Shown: positions 47,347 to 56,355, numbered from the stretch's first letter. The stretch: DNA of 64,000 nucleotides from Pseudoalteromonas sp. 0303 (GCF_013349995.1 NZ_JABVXF010000002.1:1-64000); one strand, 5' to 3'. A program made the numbers and translations. The notes: generated by a model from the letters alone, not told the origin.

Positions 47347-48375
47347 TTACGCATCCTTTTGTTTTTGTTCTCTGGGGCTTGCATCTTGATAGTCCACCAG
47401 CTCACGCAGCAGGGCGGTAGCAAAACAGCCTTTTGGTAAACCAAAACTTAACTTTAAAGTAGTTTCATCAATCGTTTCAACAGCTAATGAATCAGGAATA
47501 AGTCGTAACATTCTACGCTCATTCTTAAGGCCAAGTTCGCTAAGGCCCTCTATCCAAGACTGATAAGGTTCGAGCCACACTTTTTCGGTTTCGGTCAGGC
47601 CTTTTTCGCCTTTACCAACCATAGGTGCCGACATCACAATATCGCCAGACGCTAAGCGCGCAATATTGTCATCACTAATATTGTCTTCAAAAAATGCATT
47701 ACTGCCGCTGAGCATAAACACTTCGCGGTGCATTGTTTTCGCAAGGCCATGCTCGGCAACTCGCATGCTCACGATTTCATTAAACACATAAGAGCGTGCA
47801 GCTGAAATAACTAAGCCACGCAATTTTTTATCGCGGATACGCTCTCCAGCAAACATGCGCTTTGCCATTTCAAGGTTGTGACCACCATGGCCAAAGCGCT
47901 GCTCGCCAAAGTAATTAGGCACACCAGCACGCACCGCGTTGATACGGCACAAAATATCCAGCGGCTCAGTGACATTACGTAATGTAATGGTAAAGCGGTT
48001 GCCTTTATGGCAGCCAGTTCTGAGCTTACGATTATGGCGCTGTTGCAATATTACAAAAAATTGCTCGTTATTCAGTTCACTAAATTCTATATGCTTTTTA
48101 ATTGGAACTGGCACGCTAAACCATTGAGTACACACGCCATGGCGGTCTTTTAAGCCTGCATAACTCACATCACGTGGAGATACCCCTGCTTTTTCGGCAA
48201 TGCGTTTCGCAATAAACTGAGTATTTTCGCCTTTTTTTACAACCTGCAAGCAAACATGTTCACCAGAACCGGTAAACTCAATACCTAAGTCTTCATCAAC
48301 CATGAAGTCTTCGGCGTGAGTTTTAAAGTCAGCCTTAGAAAGAGGTTTACCGTATAGGTAGTTTAACTCACTCAT
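47347..48375 (-). CDS. truD: tRNA pseudouridine(13) synthase TruD
   Basis: Makes pseudouridine 13 in tRNA(Glu). The 342-residue protein (E. coli 349) has the catalytic aspartate D77 in [16 protein letters not shown], the motif [14 protein letters not shown], and a TRUD insertion domain in its second half. The start overlaps the ispF stop by four bases (ATGA) and the stop abuts the surE start. Confidence 0.97.
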   Translation of the reverse strand: MSELNYLYGKPLSKADFKTHAEDFMVDEDLGIEFTGSGEHVCLQVVKKGENTQFIAKRIAEKAGVSPRDVSYAGLKDRHGVCTQWFSVPVPIKKHIEFSELNNEQFFVILQQRHNRKLRTGCHKGNRFTITLRNVTEPLDILCRINAVRAGVPNYFGEQRFGHGGHNLEMAKRMFAGERIRDKKLRGLVISAARSYVFNEIVSMRVAEHGLAKTMHREVFMLSGSNAFFEDNISDDNIARLASGDIVMSAPMVGKGEKGLTETEKVWLEPYQSWIEGLSELGLKNERRMLRLIPDSLAVETIDETTLKLSFGLPKGCFATALLRELVDYQDASPREQKQKDA

Positions 48376-48854
48376 GCGCTTTGTTTGCTCATAATCACCA
48401 CTGCGTGGCTTGAGATACCTTCTTTGCGGCCTTCAAACCCAAGCTTCTCAGTGGTTGTTGCTTTCACATTAACTTGTGAAATATCAGCTTCAAGGTCTTG
48501 GCATAAGTTTTCACGCATAGCTTGAATATGCGGCAACATTTTTGGTGCTTGCGCAACAATCGTCACATCGGCATTGCCAAGTACATAACCTTGCTCTTTA
48601 GCAAGCCCAACCACGTGGCGTAGTAAAATTCGGCTATCAATATTTTCGTATTCGCTAGCAGTATCAGGGAAATGCTTGCCAATATCACCCATTGCCAATG
48701 CGCCTAAAATGGCATCACACAATGCGTGAATGGCAACATCACCATCTGAATGAGCTAAAAAGCCTTGTGGGTAATCTATTTTTTCACCACAAATTACCAA
48801 CGGGCCTTCGCCGCCAAATTTGTGTACATCAAAGCCATGGCCAATTCGAATCAT
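48372..48854 (-). CDS. ispF: 2-C-methyl-D-erythritol 2,4-cyclodiphosphate synthase
   Basis: Fifth step of the MEP isoprenoid pathway, a zinc enzyme. The 160-residue protein (E. coli 159) has the metal ligands D9 and H11 in [10 protein letters not shown], the segment [20 protein letters not shown] with the third ligand histidine, and [14 protein letters not shown]. It overlaps ispD and truD by four bases each. Confidence 0.97.
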   Translation of the reverse strand: MIRIGHGFDVHKFGGEGPLVICGEKIDYPQGFLAHSDGDVAIHALCDAILGALAMGDIGKHFPDTASEYENIDSRILLRHVVGLAKEQGYVLGNADVTIVAQAPKMLPHIQAMRENLCQDLEADISQVNVKATTTEKLGFEGRKEGISSHAVVIMSKQSA

Positions 48855-49552
48855 GAGGTACTCTCGTTTTGTTGTTTTTGCAGTAAAAATGCTGCTAAAT
48901 CTAAATCTTCTGGGGTGGTGATTTTAATGTTGTCACTGCGACCTGCAACCAGCTTAACAGGCTGCTTAGCCCATTCAATTGCCGATGCCTCATCAGTGAT
49001 AGTCACACCATTTTTAAGGGCACTTGATAGCGCATTAGTCAGCGCCTGATAGGGAAAAAACTGAGGGGTGAGTGCCTGCCATAAATCATCACGTGGCACC
49101 GTTTGCTCACTGTGTGTATGACCGCGCTTAATGGTGTCTTTTACTTTTGACGCTAAAATACCGCCTTCATTGGCAGCAATACATTCAGTCATTAAACGCT
49201 GAATATCTGCCAGACACACTAACGGCCTTGCCGCATCGTGAACAAGTACCCAATCAGGTGGGTTGTCAGCAAGTGATAGCAAGGCGTTAAGCACAGAATC
49301 AGCGCGCTCTTTACCACCACTCACACGCTCAATACGCTTATCTATGTGTGGTAAATCAGCAAAATAGCCGTCATCATCGCTAATTGCTACTTTGATGGTG
49401 TTTAATTCGTTAAGTTCTGCAAGTTTACTTAAGGTATGTTCTAAAATAGTTTTACCCGCAAGTTCAATATACTGCTTTGGCGCCGAATGCTGCATTCGAC
49501 TCCCAACTCCCGCAGCGGGAACAATGGCGGTGATAGTTTGCTTAGTGTTCAT
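48851..49552 (-). CDS. ispD: 2-C-methyl-D-erythritol 4-phosphate cytidylyltransferase
   Basis: Third step of the MEP pathway: forms CDP-methylerythritol from CTP. The 233-residue protein (E. coli 236) has the nucleotide loop [50 protein letters not shown] and [11 protein letters not shown]. It overlaps ftsB by 11 bases upstream and ispF by four downstream. Confidence 0.97.
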   Translation of the reverse strand: MNTKQTITAIVPAAGVGSRMQHSAPKQYIELAGKTILEHTLSKLAELNELNTIKVAISDDDGYFADLPHIDKRIERVSGGKERADSVLNALLSLADNPPDWVLVHDAARPLVCLADIQRLMTECIAANEGGILASKVKDTIKRGHTHSEQTVPRDDLWQALTPQFFPYQALTNALSSALKNGVTITDEASAIEWAKQPVKLVAGRSDNIKITTPEDLDLAAFLLQKQQNESTS

Positions 49553-49832
49553 TTTGCTGTTGACCTGGTAATACGCGAATAAAGGTTTCGCCAGGTTTAA
49601 TCATTCCTAATTCATTACGCGCCCGCTCTTCGATGCCCTCTTGACCGAGTTTTAAGTCTTCAATATCGGCTTTGAGCACTTTATTGCGCTTTAATAATTT
49701 CGCATTGGTGTCTTGATGAGAGGTAACCGCTTGTTTTAAACGAGTGTAATCTTGCACCCCATTATGGCCAAACCATAAGCGGTACTGAATAAATAAAGCC
49801 AAACACAACAAGGCGAATTGAAAAACCCGCAT
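49542..49832 (-). CDS. ftsB: Cell division protein FtsB
   Basis: Bitopic divisome protein that forms a complex with FtsL and FtsQ. The 96-residue protein (E. coli 103) has a single membrane segment (about 3-20), the motif YRLWFG near its periplasmic side, a coiled coil (about 28-65), and ARNELGMIKPGETF at the C-terminal end. It opens the ftsB-ispD-ispF-truD-surE-pcm-yqaA-nlpD-rpoS run. Confidence 0.95.
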   Translation of the reverse strand: MRVFQFALLCLALFIQYRLWFGHNGVQDYTRLKQAVTSHQDTNAKLLKRNKVLKADIEDLKLGQEGIEERARNELGMIKPGETFIRVLPGQQQNEH

Positions 49833-49854
49833 TGAACACTCCTTCGCGGTTAAA

Positions 49855-50487
49855 TTAAGTCAAAGGGCGTTTTAAATTACGCCAATTTATATTGCTTGCT
49901 AGCAGCATTTCTCTTAATGACAAACGCTTAGGTGTGATGCGTTTATTAAATTGCCATTGATGACCGCAACACGCAGCTGCCATCACCGCCTTTGCAGGCT
50001 TAAGCAATTGAATATGCGTGTTTTCTAGCGATTCACCGGAAGTATCAAACCAACCAAGCTCGTTGCAATGTACCTTATTGTCGCTTACTTGATCTAAGCT
50101 GTCTATGCGCACGGTTGTACATTGCTCGTCATTAATTAGCACGGGAACAATTAACCCGCGCTTAGCATGTTGACTATAAAAGTCTTTTGAGTCTTTTTTA
50201 TTATAAACAGGCGGCGTTGTTTTTTGTTTTTCAAGCCAACTGCCATTTTGTGAATCGAGCTGTAGTGGCGCATCACCACTGACAATACGCATAGCTAAAC
50301 GCTCAATATAGTAAGGCAGGCTTGCTAATAAACGTTTTAGCCTTGCTGTATCAGGTTCATCAACTAAACGCGGGATCTCACGAGCATAAAATGCATTACA
50401 TAACTGCGCATACAAAGCTCGCTCGGCATCAGTTTGCCAAATTTCGGCTTGTTGCGAGTGTTCGCTCTGTGAAGTTGGTTTAGACAA
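49855..50487 (-). CDS. Unrecognised cytosolic protein upstream of ftsB
   Basis: The 210-residue product has no signal peptide or membrane segment. Visible features are a helical N-terminal half (ERALYAQLCNAFYAREIPRL; LLASLPYYIERLAMRIVSG), a central Lys/Asp-rich stretch near 95-107 and a C-terminal half with AAACCGHQWQFNKR containing two adjacent cysteines. It ends 22 bases before ftsB on the same strand, so it may share the promoter of that cluster. I cannot assign a function or family. Confidence 0.75.
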   Translation of the reverse strand: MSKPTSQSEHSQQAEIWQTDAERALYAQLCNAFYAREIPRLVDEPDTARLKRLLASLPYYIERLAMRIVSGDAPLQLDSQNGSWLEKQKTTPPVYNKKDSKDFYSQHAKRGLIVPVLINDEQCTTVRIDSLDQVSDNKVHCNELGWFDTSGESLENTHIQLLKPAKAVMAAACCGHQWQFNKRITPKRLSLREMLLASNINWRNLKRPLT

Positions 50488-50546
50488 TGCGCGCTCTTAT
50501 AAAACAATTGCTTGACTGTTTTATAGCATAGAGCGTTTATTGAGCG

Positions 50547-51029
50547 CTACTTTACTGCGCCTTTTTTACCCAATTTTGCGTTACCAGTTTCTAAAAACTG
50601 CACCACTGCATCACGCTTTTTACCTAATAACAAACTACCATCAGCTAAAAACATAAAGTTTTGCCAACAACGTTTAAAAACAGCAAAGCTGGTTTCAATG
50701 ATGTTGTCGCGAGCCATGCAAAAATAAACAGTGGTGTTTGCTTCCCACGCTAAGTGGTTAAGGATTTCTTCTGGTAACTGCTCATCGCCCGCTTCCCATG
50801 CGTTTTCCCAGTTAATGGTCTCTGAAAAGCTGTCGTCTTTGCCGCACCAATCTGTTTTATCAAAAAAGTCAGGGTGATCATGCTCGCGGCTCACCATAGT
50901 AGTCCATAAGACCGCAGCGCGTTCAGCACTCATTGGTTTAATTTGTGCTGCGTCTTCGCTGCTTATCGGCATATCTTTATGACGAAAAACCCAGGCTTTT
51001 TTGTATTCATCTAACGAAATATAATTCAT
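50547..51029 (-). CDS. DUF2947 family protein
   Basis: The 160-residue protein is soluble and rich in aromatic residues: [21 protein letters not shown] at the start, then [15 protein letters not shown], and [28 protein letters not shown] near the end. I recognise this as the DUF2947 family of marine gammaproteobacteria, of unknown function. It is divergent from the DUF1653 gene. Confidence 0.75.
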   Translation of the reverse strand: MNYISLDEYKKAWVFRHKDMPISSEDAAQIKPMSAERAAVLWTTMVSREHDHPDFFDKTDWCGKDDSFSETINWENAWEAGDEQLPEEILNHLAWEANTTVYFCMARDNIIETSFAVFKRCWQNFMFLADGSLLLGKKRDAVVQFLETGNAKLGKKGAVK

Positions 51030-51107
51030 AGTTTAGGCAGTTTGTTTCAGCGTAAAATGTGCAAACTGCAATTATACCCAAATGACTCCAAGATGCGAGA
51101 TAAACAC

Positions 51108-51326
51108 ATGACAATCAAACCCGGTATTTATCAACATTACAAAGGTCCAAAATACAAAGTTGAATATGTTGCTACTCATAGCGAAACGAATGAGCCACTG
51201 GTAATTTATCAAGCGCTATACGGCGAATTTGGCATGTGGGCACGCCCGCTTAGTATGTTTACAGAAACCGTCACTGTCGAGGGTAAAACGATACCGCGTT
51301 TTGCATACCTTTCAGACGCCGACTAA
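51108..51326 (+). CDS. DUF1653 domain protein
   Basis: The 72-residue protein begins [18 protein letters not shown] and continues with [12 protein letters not shown] and [13 protein letters not shown], the complete DUF1653 fold (a small beta-barrel-like domain). The frame is open upstream to 51042, but ATG 51108 gives the normal family length. The ribosome site is weak. It lies 52 bases before the MoxR gene on the same strand. Confidence 0.85.
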   Translation: MTIKPGIYQHYKGPKYKVEYVATHSETNEPLVIYQALYGEFGMWARPLSMFTETVTVEGKTIPRFAYLSDAD

Positions 51327-51378
51327 CTGTGGCATCATGACGCTATTAATCACTGCTCAGACCAGATAAGGTGACATC

Positions 51379-52227
51379 GTGCTTTTTAATTCAACCGACA
51401 ACTACATTGCCAGTAACTCATTAAAACAAGCGGTTAACGCAGCGATCTTGCTCGAAAAGCCGCTGCTAATAAAAGGTGAGCCCGGCACAGGTAAAACCAT
51501 GCTGGCCGAGGAGCTTGCAAAAAGTTTAGACACCACGCTAATTCAATGGCACATCAAATCAACCACTAAGGCGCAGCAAGGCCTGTATGAATATGATGCG
51601 GTATCGCGCCTTCGCGACAGCCAGTTAGGTGATGAGCGTGTGCACGATATCAGCAACTACATTGTAAAGGGGAAATTATGGCAAGCCTTTACCTATGGTG
51701 AGCAACATAACAAGCGCCCTGTGCTATTGATTGATGAAATCGACAAAGCCGATATTGAATTCCCCAACGACTTGCTATTAGAGCTCGATAAAATGGAGTT
51801 TCATGTTTATGAGACCGGTGAGCGAGTTATTGCAAAGCAACGTCCGATTGTGATCATCACGTCAAATAACGAAAAAGAGCTGCCAGATGCCTTTTTACGT
51901 CGTTGTTTTTTCCATTACATTGATTTTCCAAGTAGTGAAGAAATGGCGCAAATTATCGATGTGCATCACCCGCATGTTAAACAAGATTTAGTACGCCAAG
52001 CACTTGAGGTGTTCTTTAATCTACGTGAAGTAAACGGCATTAAGAAAAAACCATCAACCAGCGAATTACTCGACTGGTTAAAGCTACTGATGGCCGAAGA
52101 TATTGATGCTAAAACACTGCATGATAAAAGCCAAAAAGGCGGCTTAATGCCCATGTTTGGAGCACTATTAAAGAACGAGCAAGACATTAGCTTAATCGAA
52201 AAACTTGCGTTTATGAGCCGCCGTTAA
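51379..52227 (+). CDS. MoxR-family AAA+ ATPase
   Basis: The 282-residue protein starts at GTG 51379 with AAGG about seven bases upstream. It has Walker A GEPGTGKTMLAEEL, Walker B PVLLIDEIDKAD, sensor 1 IVIITSNNEKELPDAFLRRC and an arginine-finger region. MoxR ATPases act with VWA-domain partners as chaperone-like activators of metalloenzymes or complexes. The partner gene follows after one base. The client is unknown; no dehydrogenase operon is present. Confidence 0.92.
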   Translation: MLFNSTDNYIASNSLKQAVNAAILLEKPLLIKGEPGTGKTMLAEELAKSLDTTLIQWHIKSTTKAQQGLYEYDAVSRLRDSQLGDERVHDISNYIVKGKLWQAFTYGEQHNKRPVLLIDEIDKADIEFPNDLLLELDKMEFHVYETGERVIAKQRPIVIITSNNEKELPDAFLRRCFFHYIDFPSSEEMAQIIDVHHPHVKQDLVRQALEVFFNLREVNGIKKKPSTSELLDWLKLLMAEDIDAKTLHDKSQKGGLMPMFGALLKNEQDISLIEKLAFMSRR

Positions 52228-52228
52228 G

Positions 52229-53416
52229 ATGTTAATTGCGTTTTTCTTTAAGCTTCGCGAATACCGTTTACCAGTAAGTTTGCGAGAGCTACTTGATTTG
52301 ATCAATGCGCTCAAGCAAGGAGTTATTTTTGCCGACGTTGACGCGTTTTATTATTTGGCGCGTACCATCATGGTAAAAGATGAAACCCACTTTGACCGTT
52401 TTGATAAAGCCTTTGCAGATTATTTTAGTGGTGTCGCCGACCTTGATCTGCTCGAAAGCTTAAAACAGCAACATGCCTTGCCTGATGATTGGCTACGCAA
52501 AGAGTTTGAAAAACACTTAAGCGAAGAAGAAAAGGCGCAATTACAAGCCATGGGCGGCCTTGATAAACTCATGGAAACCCTCAAGCAACGCCTTGAAGAG
52601 CAGCAAAAGCGCCATGCTGGAGGTAATAAGTGGGTAGGTACCGGTGGCACTTCGCCATTTGGCGCCTATGGTTATAACCCTGAAGGTGTGCGTATTGGTC
52701 AAGACGGTAACCGACATCGCCGTGCGGTAAAAGTATGGGATAAACGCAGCTACCGAAACCTTGATAGTGACCGTGAAATCGGCTCGCGCACCATTAAACT
52801 CGCTCTAAAAAAACTGCGTAAATTTGCCCGTACTGGTGCAAGCGATACTCTCGATTTAACCGAAACAATCCGCGCAACTGCAAAACAAGGCGGCATGCTC
52901 GATGTAAAAATGGCTCCAGAGCGCCATAATGCGGTAAAAGTATTGATGTTGTTTGATATTGGCGGTTCAATGGATGATTACATTCATACCTGCGAAGAGC
53001 TATTTAGCGCCGCTCACAGCGAGTTTAAACACCTTGAGTTTTACTATTTTCATAACTGTTTGTATGAGCATGTTTGGCAAGACAACGAACGTCGTCACTC
53101 TAACGTCATTGATACCATGACCTTGATTAACAAGTTCACCAGCGACTACAAGGTGATCTTTGTTGGTGATGCCACCATGGGTCCCTACGAAATCGCCTAC
53201 CCCGGTGGCAGCGTTGAGCATTGGAATGAAGAGCCCGGCAGCGCTTGGTTAAACCGCATAACCAATCACTTTGATAAAGTCGCTTGGCTCAACCCACAAC
53301 CCGTTGAACATTGGCGCTATTATCAATCAATTGATTTTATAAAGCAGTTAATGGACAACCGCATGTACCCACTCACGCTAGACGGGATTAGTAATGCGAT
53401 TAGGGAGTTGAGTTAG
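52229..53416 (+). CDS. VWA-domain partner of MoxR (CoxE-like)
   Basis: The 395-residue protein has an N-terminal helical region (about 1-130), a Gly/Thr-rich linker (GGNKWVGTGGTSPFGAYG) and a C-terminal von Willebrand A domain. The MIDAS motif reads DIGGSMDDY instead of the usual DxSxS, that is with glycine at the first serine position. It starts one base after the MoxR stop, forming a two-gene module, and ends in front of a 7-bp repeat array. Confidence 0.88.
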   Translation: MLIAFFFKLREYRLPVSLRELLDLINALKQGVIFADVDAFYYLARTIMVKDETHFDRFDKAFADYFSGVADLDLLESLKQQHALPDDWLRKEFEKHLSEEEKAQLQAMGGLDKLMETLKQRLEEQQKRHAGGNKWVGTGGTSPFGAYGYNPEGVRIGQDGNRHRRAVKVWDKRSYRNLDSDREIGSRTIKLALKKLRKFARTGASDTLDLTETIRATAKQGGMLDVKMAPERHNAVKVLMLFDIGGSMDDYIHTCEELFSAAHSEFKHLEFYYFHNCLYEHVWQDNERRHSNVIDTMTLINKFTSDYKVIFVGDATMGPYEIAYPGGSVEHWNEEPGSAWLNRITNHFDKVAWLNPQPVEHWRYYQSIDFIKQLMDNRMYPLTLDGISNAIRELS

Positions 53417-53420
53417 AGCC

Positions 53421-53524
53421 GTCAGCCGTCAGCCGTCAGCAGTCAGCAGTCAGCAGTCAGCAGTCAGCAGTCAGCAGTCAGCAGTCAGCAGTCAGCAGTC
53501 AGCAGTCAGCAGTCAGCAGTCAAA
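53421..53524. repeat. 7-bp tandem repeat GTCAGCA/GTCAGCC, about 15 units
   Basis: Two GTCAGCC and twelve GTCAGCA units plus a partial run without interruption between the VWA gene and the convergent Nramp-like gene. Related GCTGA/AGCTGAAAGCTG fragments recur at 53604-53632, 38882-38905, 56075-56095 and 56285-56310. Confidence 0.95.
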
Positions 53525-53634
53525 CAGCATAAAAACTGAGAAATGAATGTAAAGTTACAATTGTTTATAAACGCAAATAACTAAGCACCTTCTCGATCAG
53601 CTAAAAACTGACGGCTGAAAGCTGACAGCTCCCA

Positions 53635-54867
53635 TTACATTACCTTCCAAACCAAAAACACCAGCGTAAAGCCCACTAAATAAAGCAAGCCTAGCCAGCT
53701 TAAGGTGCGTAATAAAGGTGAGTGATGAATGCTGGGTTCTGAGCGCACTAAACTAAAGTTCAGCCATGCAAAGACAGGAGTGGTTACAAAAGCGAGGGTC
53801 ATAGCAAAAGTAAGCATTGGGCCAAGGGCTGATTTAAAGAATAAAATCACTGCCATACCTGCAAATGCTTGTAGTAATAACCACATATTTAAACTGTGTT
53901 TAGATTGTTTAATCGGTAGCAGTTTATGCGACTCATTTAATGTTCTGGCGTAGCCATCAAGCACTGTTAGCGTAGTGCCAAACATACATAAAAAAGCGAT
54001 TCCAGAAACCAAAGGCCTTGCCCATTCGCCCATAGTGAGGGCATACATATCAATTAGCTGCTTCGCAAAGGCGACTCCACCTAATTGCACTGCTTGTGCT
54101 TGGCCATATTGCACTAACACTCCTAATGAAAAAAACACTAACGCAAGTGCTGCGGTAAGCCAGTAGCCCAAATTAAAGTCAAACAAGCCTTGTTGCTTTG
54201 TCACGGCTTGTTGATGCTGCTTTTCTTTTAGCCACAGTGAGCTAATTGCTGATATTTCAATGGGTGCAGGCATCCAGCCCATGAGCGCGACCATAAAGCC
54301 AAGCATGGCAAGTTCATACGGCGACGGGCCCACATATTCAACTGGCGCCATAGCACCATTATTAATTGCCACAACCAACGCAGCCACGGTTGTAACCGTT
54401 AACAGCCCCATAATGAGCTTTGAGACATTATCGAGCGCCTTAAAATGCCCCAGCAACAAAATAAGCAAACACACAGCTAAAATCAGCCAGCATAATAAGG
54501 TTACAGAAACGGTGACAGGTAATGCATAGTGCAGCAGACTGGCCGTTAATAATAAAACCCCCGCAGTATTTACTACCGCAGCGACAATATTAAGCGCAAT
54601 AAAACTATAGAAATACCCCGGCCCTTTTTGCTTGTAGCCCTCAACTAAACTTTGTTTAGTCGCGAGCGTGTACTCCATGCCAAATCGAAAGAATGGATAC
54701 TTCAATACGTTTACTACAATGATTAGCCAAAATAGCTGCCAGCCGAATAACGATCCTGCTTGTGTTGATGCTACTAGATGTGAGCCACCAATGGCGGCTG
54801 TAGCCATTAAAATTCCCGGCCCTAATGCATTTAATTTAGATTGCCAATTTGATACTGCTGATTGCAT
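53635..54867 (-). CDS. Nramp-related transporter lacking canonical metal motifs
   Basis: The 410-residue protein has about 11 membrane segments and the Nramp opening LGPGILMATAAIGGSHLVASTQAGS. The metal-binding DPGN of the first helix is replaced by a glycine/serine/histidine sequence, and the MPH of helix six by MPAPIE. It therefore belongs to a divergent Nramp clade of uncertain substrate. ATG 54867 is chosen because it places the N-terminus just before the first helix; the frame extends 31 codons further up. Confidence 0.8.
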   Translation of the reverse strand: MQSAVSNWQSKLNALGPGILMATAAIGGSHLVASTQAGSLFGWQLFWLIIVVNVLKYPFFRFGMEYTLATKQSLVEGYKQKGPGYFYSFIALNIVAAVVNTAGVLLLTASLLHYALPVTVSVTLLCWLILAVCLLILLLGHFKALDNVSKLIMGLLTVTTVAALVVAINNGAMAPVEYVGPSPYELAMLGFMVALMGWMPAPIEISAISSLWLKEKQHQQAVTKQQGLFDFNLGYWLTAALALVFFSLGVLVQYGQAQAVQLGGVAFAKQLIDMYALTMGEWARPLVSGIAFLCMFGTTLTVLDGYARTLNESHKLLPIKQSKHSLNMWLLLQAFAGMAVILFFKSALGPMLTFAMTLAFVTTPVFAWLNFSLVRSEPSIHHSPLLRTLSWLGLLYLVGFTLVFLVWKVM

Positions 54868-55048
54868 AAGTTGTGTGTGTTTTATTCTTAGTAACAAGCA
54901 ACTTACAGCGTTTTGTGTGAGATTGGAAGCAGAGCAAGTTAGCAAGTTAGCAACTTGCAATCTGTGTCAAGTAACTCACTAACTTTACTCTTTCCCCTAG
55001 CAACTCGCTAACTTTTGAATTTTAATCTGACGGCTAAATATTAAAACC

Positions 55049-55083
55049 AAAAAAGCCAAGCGTTTCGCAACGGTTGGCTTTTT
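55049..55083 (-). terminator. Terminator of hpf
   Basis: AAAAGCCAA...TTGGCTTTTT stem with an imperfect inner CGTT/AACG pairing, followed on the minus strand by a T-run, 45 bases beyond the hpf stop. Confidence 0.7.
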
Positions 55084-55127
55084 CAGATTTAGTTTTAAGT
55101 CTAGCCGCTTAGGCTAGTGCTCTGTAA

Positions 55128-55484
55128 TTAGCTCAGGTTCATTTCCTGAATGATTTCGTGGGCAATTTCCGGTGTAGTACTGACCGGCTTTTCGTGTAGT
55201 TTGGCTTTCATTTGCCCTTTACGATGTTTTAGTGATGCATCAAGTTTTTTTGCAGCACCTGCGATAGCTGGGTACATCACATCATCTTCAGCTTTTACTG
55301 ATAAACGTGCGCCTTCATAGGTTGTACTAATCTCAGCCTGATACTTATTGTGTTCTTTTGAAAGAATAATATCGAGTGATATTAATGATGGAAAATGGCT
55401 AGCAATTTTCGAGAACTTCTCGTTGATATGAGCTCTAACAGCCTCAGTAACGTCAACATGATGACCAGAAATATTAATCTTCAT
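55128..55484 (-). CDS. hpf: Ribosome hibernation promoting factor
   Basis: Binds the 30S mRNA/tRNA channel and promotes or stabilises inactive ribosomes in stationary phase. The 118-residue protein has the HPF/YfiA beta-alpha-beta-beta-beta-alpha fold with MKINISGHHVDVTEAVRAHI, IDIILSKEH-like strand residues, AEDDVMYPAIAGAAKKLDASLKHRK, and an extra tail of about 22 residues (about 97-118). By length it resembles RaiA more than the 95-residue E. coli Hpf; the core looks closer to Hpf. Confidence 0.9.
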   Translation of the reverse strand: MKINISGHHVDVTEAVRAHINEKFSKIASHFPSLISLDIILSKEHNKYQAEISTTYEGARLSVKAEDDVMYPAIAGAAKKLDASLKHRKGQMKAKLHEKPVSTTPEIAHEIIQEMNLS

Positions 55485-55619
55485 AGGGTATCCTTTTTTC
55501 TTGTTACCTCACAGTTAGTATTGGGGGCGAATTGAATTAACACAAGCGAAAATTGCAGATAATTAGTAATTGATTGTAACCACAGATGATTTAGATCATG
55601 CGTTGCGGATAAAATATGC

Positions 55620-55644
55620 AAAAGCCCGCATCACACGGGCTTTT
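55620..55644 (-). terminator. Terminator of ppnP
   Basis: AAAAGCCCG / CGGGCTTTT stem with a seven-base loop, 22 bases downstream of the ppnP stop on the minus strand. Confidence 0.8.
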
Positions 55645-55666
55645 CAGAGAGGTTAACAACTGCTCA

Positions 55667-55978
55667 TTAACTATACGAACAACAGTAATCTGCAAACTCG
55701 CTCACTTTTACTTGAAAACTCACATTCGCATCAACTGTAAATGACTCCCCTGCTTGCATCGTTTGCCATTCGCTCTCACCGGGTAATAGCACTTGCCAAC
55801 TGCCACCGTTAAGCTCCATCAACTCTTTTTGGCTTGTTGCAAATTCAAACTCACCCGGTTGCATAAAACCTAACGTTTTCGTGCTGCCATCAGCAAATAC
55901 CACAGTACGGCTAGACACTTTACCTTCAAAATACACATTGGCTTTTTTCAGCACACTTACATTATCAAACTGAGACAT
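55667..55978 (-). CDS. ppnP: Pyrimidine/purine nucleoside phosphorylase PpnP
   Basis: Phosphorolysis of several nucleosides by a small cupin-fold enzyme. The 103-residue protein (E. coli 94) shows [31 protein letters not shown] and the cupin pattern [20 protein letters not shown], ending DYCCSY. ATG 55978 with AGGAG five bases upstream is preferred over GTG 55984. Confidence 0.93.
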   Translation of the reverse strand: MSQFDNVSVLKKANVYFEGKVSSRTVVFADGSTKTLGFMQPGEFEFATSQKELMELNGGSWQVLLPGESEWQTMQAGESFTVDANVSFQVKVSEFADYCCSYS

Positions 55979-56095
55979 CCTCACTCCTGCTGTTTTGTTA
56001 TTAAGTTACAGACAGTGCCAGTTGTCGGTTTAGCATTCAAGGGGAGCTGGGTGAGAAATAATCAAGTCGGGCTAGCTGTAAGCTGTCAGTTTTAA

Positions 56096-56176
56096 GCCGA
56101 AGGTGAAAATAGTGGAGTTGCGGATTATCACCTTGATTCGTTTATCAATGAGTTAGATAACGAAGAAAGAAAATGA
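56096..56176 (+). pseudogene. Decayed ParD antitoxin, C-terminal remnant
   Basis: The frame 56099-56176 encodes EGENSGVADYHLDSF plus INELDNEERK, which resembles the C-terminal region of ParD antitoxins (EGE-SG-ADYSL...ELD). A stop at 56093 and no start codon leave only about 26 codons, so the DNA-binding N-terminal part is gone. The left boundary is next to an AGCTGTAAGCTG-type repeat. The TGA overlaps the parE start (ATGA), the normal parDE arrangement. Confidence 0.7.
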
Positions 56177-56283
56177 AGCCCTTTCAATTAACTAACAAGG
56201 CAAAATCTGACTTCTGGTATTCAACTAAAAAGCATAACTTTTCACGCGAAATAAATTTCACGCCTACGGTGAGGGGTTTTTAA
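56173..56283 (+). pseudogene. Decayed ParE toxin, N-terminal remnant
   Basis: ATG 56173 starts a 36-codon frame beginning MKPFQLTNKAKSD, the characteristic opening of RelE/ParE-type toxins of this branch. After about residue 13 the sequence no longer resembles ParE and ends at TAA 56281. A complete ParE has about 95-100 residues, so the rest is deleted. The right side runs into intergenic repeats. Confidence 0.7.
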
Positions 56284-56316
56284 AACTGATGACTGACGGC
56301 TGAAAGCTGCGAATGT

Positions 56317-56343
56317 GTTGGGTTTCACTCCGTTCTACCCAAC
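56317..56343. repeat. REP-like palindrome GTTGGGT-N13-ACCCAAC
   Basis: Inverted arms GTTGGGT (56317-56323) and ACCCAAC (56337-56343), followed by CTACGG. This style of short palindromic element occurs between genes in many gammaproteobacteria. It directly follows the parE remnant and an AGCTGAAAGCTG-like repeat. Confidence 0.7.
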
Positions 56344-56355
56344 CTACGGGGGCAT

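Noticed and set aside
53421..53524. CRISPR or coding repeat
   Set aside because: A simple 7-bp tract without spacers; it would shift frame at every unit.
54668..54982. A 104-codon plus-strand frame
   Set aside because: Antisense to the Nramp-like gene and extends into repeats; no domain.
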